Origin: an uncultured Wohlfahrtiimonas sp. | Lineage (GTDB): Bacteria > Pseudomonadota > Gammaproteobacteria > Cardiobacteriales > Wohlfahrtiimonadaceae | Length of the DNA: 38,853 nt | Assembly (NCBI GenBank): GCA_947631095.1 | Contig: CANRJX010000007.1 | Location: forward strand, 1 to 38,853 | Direction: 5' to 3' | Part shown: one piece after another, positions 29,376 through 38,853 of the stretch | How positions within the stretch are numbered: position 1 is the first letter of the stretch | Layout: every line of letters begins with the position of its first letter | Position numbers and translations under genes: made by a program | The notes under the pieces: generated by a model | What the model saw: only the letters and a program-made list of their open reading frames with translations | Databases searched by the model: none | What the model was told of the DNA's origin: nothing

Positions 29376-29882
29376 TTATGCCTTCTTACGATTCCATGGC
29401 ATTTTTGACAAAAATATGCCTAAACCACAAAAACCTGTTAATCCCGCCATTAATAATCCCAGCGAAATAAACAAAATAATTAAACTAAACCAAGGTGAAA
29501 CAAAATAACTGAGTGATAATCCGAGCATCAATAATAACGAAATAGCCAACTGTACTTGCTGACTTAATGGCAATACTTTAGATGTGCTCAACACCGGATA
29601 AGATGATTTTTTCCAGCCATCAATCCCACCTTCTAAAATGAAGGCTTCTTTTGCGTTAACTCCTTGTAATATATCTTGAATAGACTTAGTTCTCATGCCT
29701 GATTTGCAATAAAAAACCACCTCTTTGTCTGCATAATCGTGCTGTGCTAAATCATCCGGTAAAACATTTTGAGCGCCTTCTATTTTTTCAAATGCAAATT
29801 CATCTTTCCCTCTGATATCAATAAATACAGTGTTATTATCAGAATATTTTGCAAATGCATCTTTAACCGTTAAAACTTTCAT
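29376..29882 (-). CDS. Membrane-anchored rhodanese (rhodanese + DUF2892, YgaP-like)
   Basis: Active-site CKSGMR, DIRGKDEFAFEKIEGAQNV, GGIDGWKKSSYPV; two C-terminal hydrophobic segments GLLMAGLTGFCGLGIFLSKMPWN. Confidence 0.88.
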   Translation of the reverse strand: MKVLTVKDAFAKYSDNNTVFIDIRGKDEFAFEKIEGAQNVLPDDLAQHDYADKEVVFYCKSGMRTKSIQDILQGVNAKEAFILEGGIDGWKKSSYPVLSTSKVLPLSQQVQLAISLLLMLGLSLSYFVSPWFSLIILFISLGLLMAGLTGFCGLGIFLSKMPWNRKKA

Positions 29883-30013
29883 CGCTTACTCCAGTACATA
29901 AAATTTCAGTGATTATAAATCATTTTTAAATTTAAATATTGATTCCCTCTACTCTAAGCAAGCTAAGCTGGATGTTTATTTTAAAATTATCAGTGTTAAA
30001 CACTCTAATTATT

Positions 30014-30886
30014 TCATTGGGTTTTAATAAATTGTATGACGTTCAATAAGTCAGGTGATAAGTATTTATTCTTATGGTGAACGATATTAAAATTTCTTAG
30101 ATATTGATCTTGCATATTCAATTGCACCAAATGCTCTTGATAAAAAGAGTGCTGAATACATTTTTTGGAAATCATTGTGATGCCTAGTTCTTTTAACACA
30201 CAAAGTAAAATTGCATCGAATGAATTTAAAGTAATCGAGTCAAAAGGATGATTAAAATGTGTCGCTAATTGTTGGTCAAAATATTGCCGACTCGCTGAAA
30301 GCGGTTCTCTTAAAATCCAACGTTGTTGATTAAGATCTTCATAATTTATTGATCGAAGCTTTGCTAAAGGATGATCGCGAGAAGCAATAATGACCATTTC
30401 ATCTTTCATCCAAAATTCATGCTGCAACGTTTGATCAATTGCGGAATTTTCTAATAGACCAATGTCTAGTTCAAATCGACTTAAAGCACTTTGAATAGTG
30501 TGTGAGTTTTCAATTAGAACTTCAGGCAACCAACCATATTGTGCTTCAAAATTTTTGAGTAAATTCGGTAAAAAAAATGATCCGATTGATTTAGTACAGC
30601 CAATTTTCAGATTGTGTAGTTTTGAATGTTGGCTGAATTCATTCTCTATAGTCTGCATTCTGCTTAATACTTCATCTGCCAATGGTATTAACTTTATTCC
30701 TGCATTATTGATTTGTAATCTTGAATTTCTACGATCAAAAACAGTCGTGCCAAGTTGTGCTTCTAACTCAGCAATGTTTTGCGATAACGCACCTTTTGTC
30801 ATATGAATAGACTTAGCAGCTTCAGTCATATTGCCATGTTTAACAATTGCCATGAATACTTTCATTTGTTTTAAAGTTAGATTCAT
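30014..30886 (-). CDS. LysR-family transcriptional regulator
   Basis: N-terminal HTH LTLKQMKVFMAIVKHGNMTEAAKSIHMTKGALSQNIAELEAQLGTTVFDR. Confidence 0.92.
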   Translation of the reverse strand: MNLTLKQMKVFMAIVKHGNMTEAAKSIHMTKGALSQNIAELEAQLGTTVFDRRNSRLQINNAGIKLIPLADEVLSRMQTIENEFSQHSKLHNLKIGCTKSIGSFFLPNLLKNFEAQYGWLPEVLIENSHTIQSALSRFELDIGLLENSAIDQTLQHEFWMKDEMVIIASRDHPLAKLRSINYEDLNQQRWILREPLSASRQYFDQQLATHFNHPFDSITLNSFDAILLCVLKELGITMISKKCIQHSFYQEHLVQLNMQDQYLRNFNIVHHKNKYLSPDLLNVIQFIKTQ

Positions 30887-30937
30887 TGTTTATTTTACCT
30901 AAACAGATTGTTTAATATAAATAGATATACTAAACAA
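30886..30937. promoter_or_regulatory. Array of four TTGTTTA/TAAACAA half-sites between LysR and the TDT transporter
   Basis: TTGTTTA(30886)-N7-TAAACA(30900) then TTGTTTA(30908)-N16-TAAACAA(30931). Confidence 0.55.
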
Positions 30938-30994
30938 TAAAGTAGCACTAAAATGACATCTGCACATAAATTAGGTTTGAAAGAGGATGATTAA

Positions 30995-31963
30995 ATGCGA
31001 AATTTGCATTATAAAATGAGAAGTTTACCAACGCCTTTGGGTGGTCTAGCATTAGGAATTGCAAGCTTGGGTTGGTGCTTAGAAAATGCTTTTCCTCTTC
31101 ATGGATATGCTCAAATCATTGGGGCTATTATTGCAATTTTAATGATTTTAGGACTACTAGGAAGATTCCTTTTACATCCTGATACTTTATTAGATGACTT
31201 AAAACATCCTGTTTTAGGGAGCATTTTGCCTACTTTTGCCATGACTAGCATGGTGATTGCAAAAATGCTCAGCCTGTATTTTGAATTATTAGGTACGGTC
31301 ATTTGGTTGGGCGCAATAGTTGTTCATGTTATATTTTTACTCACCTTTATTTATCATAGAGCAAGACAGTTTTCGCTTCACCATATTGTACCGAGTTGGT
31401 TCATTCCTCCGATTGGATTAATTGTTGCAGATGTAACCTGTCCAAGCCCTGAATATTATGGTCTTGCAATGATTTTATTGGTCATCAGTTTATTATGCTA
31501 TGCCTTTATGCTGCCTGTCGTTATCTACCGTTTGATTTTTATTACGGAAATTCCAGACGCAGCAAAACCCACAATTGCGATTTTAGCTGCTCCTGCCAGT
31601 TTATCTTTAGCTGGTTATTTAACAATTGTGCAAGAACCTTCATTATTAGTCATTTCAATTTTACTTGGAATCGCGCTATTAATGACCATAATTGTATATT
31701 GTGCATTATTTAAATTGCTAAGATTGCCATTTTCTCCTGGATTTGCAGCATTTACATTCCCATTAGTTATTGGTGCAACTGCATTATATAAACTGTCTGA
31801 TTTAGCCAAAACTCATGAGCTAACTTTAGCGATTGGAAATCAGTTAAGAATTTTAGCCAATATCGAGTTAGCAATTGCTACGGCGATGATTGTCTATGTT
31901 TGTTTTGCATTTGCTAAGTTTTATTGGCCTAAAAATGAGTTTAATGCATTAACTAAAAAGTAA
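30995..31963 (+). CDS. TDT-family (TehA/SLAC1-like) transporter
   Basis: ~10 hydrophobic segments; TPLGGLALGIASLGWCLE, VPSWFIPPIGLIVADVTCPSP, PGFAAFTFPLVIGATAL; ATG preceded by GAGGATG. Confidence 0.82.
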   Translation: MRNLHYKMRSLPTPLGGLALGIASLGWCLENAFPLHGYAQIIGAIIAILMILGLLGRFLLHPDTLLDDLKHPVLGSILPTFAMTSMVIAKMLSLYFELLGTVIWLGAIVVHVIFLLTFIYHRARQFSLHHIVPSWFIPPIGLIVADVTCPSPEYYGLAMILLVISLLCYAFMLPVVIYRLIFITEIPDAAKPTIAILAAPASLSLAGYLTIVQEPSLLVISILLGIALLMTIIVYCALFKLLRLPFSPGFAAFTFPLVIGATALYKLSDLAKTHELTLAIGNQLRILANIELAIATAMIVYVCFAFAKFYWPKNEFNALTKK

Positions 31964-31980
31964 TGGATACAAAAATAACA

Positions 31981-32016
31981 AAACCCAAAAATCATCATAT
32001 ATTTTTGGGTTTTTTT
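31981..32016. terminator. Terminator after the TDT gene / before the convergent ALDH
   Basis: AAACCCAAAAAT...ATTTTTGGGTTTTTTT. Confidence 0.8.
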
Positions 32017-32038
32017 AATTGGTTACAAAAAAATTAAA

Positions 32039-33517
32039 TTAGCTTGGGAACCAACCTGGAGATGCAGGCTGTAATCTAATGTTAATTTGTTTGACGGACT
32101 GAAAATCTTGTAATCCATAAGTCCCAAGACTATGCCCTATCCCACTTTGCTTATAACCACCCCAAGGTGCTTCAATAAATGTTGGGTGATAATCATTAAT
32201 CCAAGTAATACCTGAGCGAATTTTTTTAATCACTCGAAGTGCCTTTGATCCATCATTTGAAAATACTGCACCAGCCAAACCATAATTTGTTGAGTTAGCT
32301 AGGTCAATCGCCTCTTGCTCAGTTTTAAATTTTTGTATTGTCACAACAGGGCCAAAAATTTCTTCTTGCACAATTTTCATATCATTTTCAACATCAATAA
32401 ATATTGTTGGCGCTATGAAAAAGCCTTTAGATAACTCTCCGTCCATCAAACGTACACCACCAAATGCAACTTTGGCACCTTCTTTTTTGCCAATTTCGAT
32501 ATACTCTAATACACGATTCATTTGTGCTTCAGACACCAATGGCCCCATATGAGAATCTTTATCTAATCCTGGTCCAACCTTAATTTTGGCAACTTTTTCC
32601 ACCATCAATTTTACATAATCATCATAAATTGACTCTTCTACAAGGATTCGGCTTCCTGCAGAACACACTTGGCCAGTACCATAAAATATACCAAATAAAC
32701 CATAATCAACGGCTAAATCTAAATCCGTATCAGCAAACACAATATTTGGAGATTTACCACCCAGCTCAAGAGATACACGCTTCAAATTTGTTTCTGCTGA
32801 AGCTTTCATGATTTTTTTACCCACAGCTGTACTGCCTGTAAATGAAACTAAATCAATATCGTGACTTTCAGAGATGGTTTGACCAACCACATTGCCTTCG
32901 CCCATCACCATATTAATGGTGCCTTTTGGCAATCCTTCGACACTGTCTAAAATTTCAAATAAAACCATACAAGATAATGGCGTTAATTCCGCAGGTTTAA
33001 ATACAATAGAGTTACCTGCAGCCAATGCGGGAGCAATTTTCCATACACTCATTAATAATGGATAGTTCCAAGGGACAATTAATCCTGTTACACCAGCTGG
33101 TTCACGAACAATCATCGATTGATAATCTTCTGAAGCATTAAAAACCTCACCCTGATTACCACGAATTAAACCTGCATAATAACGGAATGTTGATGCTGCA
33201 TCTGCAACATCACCTTGTGCTTCTGCTAAAATCTTACCATTATCCAATGTATCTAAAGTTGCAAGCTCTTCAGCCCTTTCATCAATTTTATCGGCGATTT
33301 CATTTAAAACATCTGCACGTTGGCGAGTTGATAAATCTGCCCAAACACCACTTTCAAAATTTTCTTTAGCCACTTGAATTGCAGCAAGTGTTTGTTCTTT
33401 AGATGAATGAAAACCTTTACCAATCACTTCTTGATTAGCAGGATTAATGACAATATTTTCTTTACCAGAATCTGGTTTAACCCACTTGCCATTAATATAG
33501 TTTAAAATTTCTTTCAT
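32039..33517 (-). CDS. Aldehyde dehydrogenase (betaine/aminoaldehyde dehydrogenase-like)
   Basis: FTGSTAVGKKIM, LELGGKSPNIVFADTD, GTGQVCSAGSRI, EEIFGPVVTIQKF, APWGGYKQSGIGHSLG. Confidence 0.92.
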   Translation of the reverse strand: MKEILNYINGKWVKPDSGKENIVINPANQEVIGKGFHSSKEQTLAAIQVAKENFESGVWADLSTRQRADVLNEIADKIDERAEELATLDTLDNGKILAEAQGDVADAASTFRYYAGLIRGNQGEVFNASEDYQSMIVREPAGVTGLIVPWNYPLLMSVWKIAPALAAGNSIVFKPAELTPLSCMVLFEILDSVEGLPKGTINMVMGEGNVVGQTISESHDIDLVSFTGSTAVGKKIMKASAETNLKRVSLELGGKSPNIVFADTDLDLAVDYGLFGIFYGTGQVCSAGSRILVEESIYDDYVKLMVEKVAKIKVGPGLDKDSHMGPLVSEAQMNRVLEYIEIGKKEGAKVAFGGVRLMDGELSKGFFIAPTIFIDVENDMKIVQEEIFGPVVTIQKFKTEQEAIDLANSTNYGLAGAVFSNDGSKALRVIKKIRSGITWINDYHPTFIEAPWGGYKQSGIGHSLGTYGLQDFQSVKQINIRLQPASPGWFPS

Positions 33518-33615
33518 TATTGTAACTCTCCATTCCTTTATATTATTTGGTAAATTATTAAAGGTGACATAAGAGAAATTTGTAAGTCATTCCCTTATGT
33601 CCTAATAACTCAGAA

Positions 33616-34989
<1,374 letters not shown>

Positions 34990-35082
34990 TTATTTAACTT
35001 TACTTTAATAGTGGTTTTAAACCGAGGGTGAATTTCTAATATTGAGTATTAATATTTTTTGATCATGCAGAGATATCTTCAA

Positions 35083-36615
35083 TTAAACCGCTTCTTTATG
35101 ATGCATATCTTCTACAGTCAATGCGGGATTGGCATCAAACAATACGGATCCTGAGGTTGGCATATCAAATGGCTCATTCGTTCTTTCAGACTCTGGCACA
35201 CGAGCAATTTTAAAGCCTGTATATCCATAAATAATTGCAACAATAGGACTTAAAAATGCCAAGAATACATAAGGTGCATAATCAATTGTTGCAACACCTA
35301 ATGTTGTCGCCATAAATGCACCACACGTATTCCATGGTACTAATGAAGAGGTCATTGTCCCTGCATCTTCAACGGTTCGTGATAAATTCTTAAGTTCTAA
35401 ACCTTTATCTTTGTATGCTTGAACATACATACGACCTGGCAATAATATTGATAAATATTGATCACACGCGATGACATTAGCAGTAACAGAAGATGCAGCT
35501 GTAGTTGCTATTAAACTACCTGTTGAGCGAGCAAAACGAAGCAATGTTTGTACAATTGTTTCAAGCGATCCAGTTAACTCTAAAATACCGCCTAAACTCA
35601 TGGCTAACATAACCAAGCTTACAGTTGGCATCATATTTTCAATGCCACCATTGTTAAGCAAGTAATCAATTGTTTCGTGCCCAGTTGTTTTTTCAAACCC
35701 GACGATCATCATATTTAAGAGTGCTTCGATCGTTTCACCTTGTATGAATAAAGCAACTAATGCACCGAGCAATGATCCAATGATCAAACCAGGAATGGCT
35801 GGCATTTTAAACATAATCATGCCTAAAACTGTTATCGGTACTAAGATTAACCAAGGTGTAATGACAAAAATCTCATCAAGCTTTTGTTGTAATGTAGTAA
35901 TCCCTGAAAGATCTGTGACATCTGTTTTATTAAAAAACCCTAAAATCACAAATAAAATGATGGTTAATACCCAAGCAGGGATCGTTGTATATAACATGTA
36001 ACGAATATGTTCAAATAAATTAACCCCAATAATGCCAGGAGCCATATTTGTAGTTTCAGACAAAGGCGATAACTTATCCCCAAAATATGCACCTGAAATA
36101 ACAGCACCCGCAACCATCGCAGGGTTATAACCTAAAACAACGCCAACACCCATCACAGCGATGCCAACTGTACCGGCAGCAGTCCATGCATTGCCTGCTG
36201 TTAATGAAACCCCACTTGTAATGATGACCGCTAAAGGTAAAAACCAATCTGGCGAAATAATATCAAGCCCATAATAAATCATGGTTGGTACAATACCGCT
36301 TGCTAGCCATGTTGCTATTAATGTTCCCAAAATGATTAGAATTAATAATGCCTGCACAGATAACGCGACACCTGCTGTAATCGATTTCTGTATGTCCAAC
36401 CATGAGTAACCCAAACAAATAGCTATAATTCCAGCAACTACTGCGCTCATTAAAATTGGAATGTGCGGCTCTGAGTTATATAAAAAAATTCCAGTGAATA
36501 AAAAAATCATCATAAAGATAATCGGGATTAAGGCTACCTTCAAACTAGGCAACGGCTTATCACGCCTAATAAATGCTTCTTCAGCCTCAATATCATTACT
36601 TATACAATCTGCCAT
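35083..36615 (-). CDS. nhaC: NhaC-family Na+/H+ antiporter-like transporter
   Basis: TAGNAWTAAGTVGIAVMGVGVVLGY, GAYFGDKLSPLSETTNMAPGIIGV, VPWNTCGAFMATTLGV. ATG at 36615 has SD GGAGG; ORF-track start 36621 is GTG. Confidence 0.87.
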   Translation of the reverse strand: MADCISNDIEAEEAFIRRDKPLPSLKVALIPIIFMMIFLFTGIFLYNSEPHIPILMSAVVAGIIAICLGYSWLDIQKSITAGVALSVQALLILIILGTLIATWLASGIVPTMIYYGLDIISPDWFLPLAVIITSGVSLTAGNAWTAAGTVGIAVMGVGVVLGYNPAMVAGAVISGAYFGDKLSPLSETTNMAPGIIGVNLFEHIRYMLYTTIPAWVLTIILFVILGFFNKTDVTDLSGITTLQQKLDEIFVITPWLILVPITVLGMIMFKMPAIPGLIIGSLLGALVALFIQGETIEALLNMMIVGFEKTTGHETIDYLLNNGGIENMMPTVSLVMLAMSLGGILELTGSLETIVQTLLRFARSTGSLIATTAASSVTANVIACDQYLSILLPGRMYVQAYKDKGLELKNLSRTVEDAGTMTSSLVPWNTCGAFMATTLGVATIDYAPYVFLAFLSPIVAIIYGYTGFKIARVPESERTNEPFDMPTSGSVLFDANPALTVEDMHHKEAV

Positions 36616-36903
36616 GCACACTCCTCCATTGACACATTTCAGTCAATCAATATTTTATTTAATATTTTTTAAGTTGCTCTATGTCTATGGTGCGCTTTAA
36701 CGTTCAACATTTGCATAGAACAGAAACTGCATCACTACCTTTTTACTACTTATTTTTATTTCTCTATTTTTGCCATCTCCTCCCGATGGCTTAAAAACAA
36801 TATATACATGCCATAACTTTATTTGCAACACCCCATAAATCAACACCTACAAAGCATCTTTGAAATATATGAATTCACATACACCATGTATATCAGTTTT
36901 TTA

Positions 36904-36973
36904 TGATGAATTTATCATCAAAAATTTGTATAAAAAGTAGTTAAAAATAAATCAAATTTGCACAATATTTGAT
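36904..36973. promoter_or_regulatory. Two inverted repeats in the nhaC/TetR divergent intergenic region (candidate operators)
   Basis: TGATGA-ATTTA-TCATCA (36904-36920) and ATCAAAT-N9-ATTTGAT (36951-36973). Confidence 0.4.
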
Positions 36974-37201
36974 CAAAAAATCTATTTTTCATCTGAATAT
37001 TTGTATAAAAAATGATTGAATTTTTACTGATATTGCACCTACAAAAGAAAATATTTGTAAATATAAAACATGTTAGGTTATGAAAATTCATTCGAACCAA
37101 ATAGAGAAAATAGAATCAAATGTATTATTATTTGAAAGGTGCTAAATTAAGTTCTCACCTAAAATATATTATGATTAATTAAGAATAAGGAACTGCTTAG
37201 C

Positions 37202-37795
37202 ATGACAAAAACACCGAACAAACGCGAAAAAATGATGGAAGAAACACATAAAAAATTACTGAAAGCTGCGCGTAAATATTTTGGTGAATATGGCTATGCA
37301 AATACATCCATGGAAGCTTTTACAGCTAGTGTTGGACTAACACGAGGTGCTTTGTATCATCACTTTGGTAATAAAAAAGGATTATTTGCAGAAGTTGTCA
37401 TGGAAATTGACACTGAAGTCGATGAGCTTTTACAAGAAATTTCTAATCAAGAAACAGATCCTTGGCAAGCACTTTACAAACGCGGAATTGCTTATTTAAC
37501 ACATTCATTAGAACCCGAATTTCAACAGATATTACTAAAAGATGCTAAAGCGATTTTAGGCTCAGAGCTTATGAATATTCAAAGACGCAGCATGGACTCT
37601 GATATCGCACTCATTGAACAAGGGATACAACAAGGAATCATTAAACCTGCTAGTCCTCGCATACTTGCGATTATGTTAGATGGAAGTTTATTTGAATCTG
37701 CTTTCTGGATCGCAGAAGATAATCCTGAAATTCGACTGGCTGAAACTCTTGATGGATGGAGAATTTTATTAGAAGGCATTAAGTCATCCCAATAA
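37202..37795 (+). CDS. TetR/AcrR-family transcriptional regulator
   Basis: TetR HTH (LLKAARKYFGEYGYANTSMEAFTASVGLTRGALYHHFGNKKGLFAEV). Confidence 0.92.
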   Translation: MTKTPNKREKMMEETHKKLLKAARKYFGEYGYANTSMEAFTASVGLTRGALYHHFGNKKGLFAEVVMEIDTEVDELLQEISNQETDPWQALYKRGIAYLTHSLEPEFQQILLKDAKAILGSELMNIQRRSMDSDIALIEQGIQQGIIKPASPRILAIMLDGSLFESAFWIAEDNPEIRLAETLDGWRILLEGIKSSQ

Positions 37796-38468
37796 ATCGG
37801 TAACCTATACCAACTTCTGTAAGAAAATGCTCAGGATTGGTTGGATCATGCTCTAACTTCTGCCTGAGCTTTCTCATATAAATGCGTAGATATTGTGGTT
37901 CTTCAACAAAATTTGGCCCCCAAACTGCAACTAATAATTGGCGTTGAGTAGATACTTTCCCTTCATTACGAATCAACTCCAATAATAAGTTATATTCTAT
38001 CGGGGTAAGATGTACTTCCTCATCTTTTCTGCACACCAGCCGACTTTCAAAATAAATTGTATTTTGACCAAAACAGTACACATCTTGTTGAAGATTAGGT
38101 CGATATTGGCGCATATGTGCTCGAATCCTTGCCAATAACTCCGCGATTCCAAAAGGTTTTGTCATATAATCATTAGCACCTGCATCTAATACTTGAACTT
38201 TGCTACTTTCTTGATGCCTTGCTGTTAATACAATTACAGGTGAATTAGACCAGCTTCGATATGCCTGAATGAAATCTATACCATCACCATCCGTCAAGCC
38301 TAGATCTAAAATAACGCATGCAGGCTGATGTGCTTGAGCATCTATAATTGCCCTTTTAACAGAACTTGCTTCAAGCACTTGCCAATCTTCTTGCTCTAAA
38401 GTTTTACGAATCAAGTGCCGAATGGCATCATCATCTTCTATAATCAAGATTTTCCTAGTAACATTCAC
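37779..38468 (-). CDS. kdpE: OmpR-family response regulator, KdpE-like
   Basis: Receiver IIEDDDAIRHLIRKTLE..VILDLGLTDGDGIDFI..VLTARHQESSKVQVLDAGANDYMTKPFG; DNA-binding HLTPIEYNLLLELIRNEGKVSTQRQLLVAVWGPNFVEEPQYLRIYMRKLRQKLE. Confidence 0.88.
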   Translation of the reverse strand: MNVTRKILIIEDDDAIRHLIRKTLEQEDWQVLEASSVKRAIIDAQAHQPACVILDLGLTDGDGIDFIQAYRSWSNSPVIVLTARHQESSKVQVLDAGANDYMTKPFGIAELLARIRAHMRQYRPNLQQDVYCFGQNTIYFESRLVCRKDEEVHLTPIEYNLLLELIRNEGKVSTQRQLLVAVWGPNFVEEPQYLRIYMRKLRQKLEHDPTNPEHFLTEVGIGYRFIGMT

Positions 38469-38470
38469 GG

Positions 38471-38853
38471 CTAATCCTCTGTGTTGAACTTGATACTCTG
38501 TGAAATTGGCAGCGCCAATCTGAAAATAGCGCCTTGCTCATCATGCCTTGCTGCAACTTCAATTTTACCCTGATGCGCCTCCATAATCATTTGGACAATA
38601 CTAAGCCCTAGGCCAGAACCTGTTATTTTACCTTCTTTTTCTGCACGATAAAATTTCTGAAAAATAAAGGGGAGATCATCATGGCTAATGCCAATACCAT
38701 TATCAATAATTTCTACCCAAACATAGCCATCATTTTGATAAACACGAATATTAATTGTAAGATTTTCTAGGCTATATTTAATACTATTTTCAAGTAAATT
38801 ACTCACTGCATGACTAAATAGCACTGCATCAAACTGAATGATTGGTAAGTTAT
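38471..38853 (-). CDS. kdpD: KdpD-like sensor kinase, C-terminal ATPase domain, truncated at the window end
   Basis: Frame stays open to the window edge (..LPIIQFDAVLFSHAVSNLLENSIKYS); N box, DNGIGISHDDLPFIFQKFYRAE, GSGLGLSIVQMIMEAHQGKI; adjacent to kdpE. ORF-track GTG start at 38824 is an artefact of truncation. Confidence 0.85.
   Translation of the reverse strand, partial: NLPIIQFDAVLFSHAVSNLLENSIKYSLENLTINIRVYQNDGYVWVEIIDNGIGISHDDLPFIFQKFYRAEKEGKITGSGLGLSIVQMIMEAHQGKIEVAARHDEQGAIFRLALPISQSIKFNTED

Noticed and set aside
30498-30806. 102-aa plus-strand ORF inside the LysR gene
   Set aside because: Antisense shadow of a well-supported LysR regulator.
33566-33601. GACATAAG...CTTATGTC hairpin between patA and ALDH
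   Set aside because: 8-bp arms with a 20-nt loop in AT-rich sequence; too weak to claim as a terminator or riboregulator.
36918-37100. 60-aa ORF in the nhaC/TetR intergenic region
   Set aside because: Very AT-rich, Phe/Asn-rich translation, no SD or similarity; more likely regulatory DNA.

Overview
AT-rich chromosomal window, probably gammaproteobacterial, with about 32 well-supported genes. No rRNA, tRNA, CRISPR array or intact mobile element was seen. Contents in order: (1) C-terminal part of a class I fumarate hydratase; (2) ddc/dat genes for 1,3-diaminopropane synthesis; (3) a nucleoside hydrolase; (4) a DUF1852 + MetE-like pair matching the folate-independent methionine synthase MesX/MesD, with tandem MetR-like sites upstream; (5) a HEAT-repeat-like protein and a DNA photolyase; (6) a candidate amine/sulfate-ester catabolic locus at ~10.4-20 kb: Ser-type arylsulfatase, APC permease, AraC regulator, PuuB-like FAD oxidoreductase, cupin, FeaB-like aldehyde dehydrogenase and GMC oxidoreductase. 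Three promoter regions of this locus share an ACTAA-N4-TTAGT palindrome; (7) a split Fbp-type iron ABC transporter with two Fur boxes; (8) a DctPQM TRAP transporter; (9) a thiosulfate module: tsdB-tsdA, rhodanese/DUF2892, LysR and a TDT-family transporter; (10) a putrescine-type cluster: NhaC-family antiporter, PatA, aldehyde dehydrogenase and TetR; (11) kdpE and truncated kdpD. The best candidates for something undescribed are the palindrome-linked amine/sulfatase regulon and the thiosulfate/LysR/TDT locus. All functional assignments come from reading protein motifs by eye; no database search was run.
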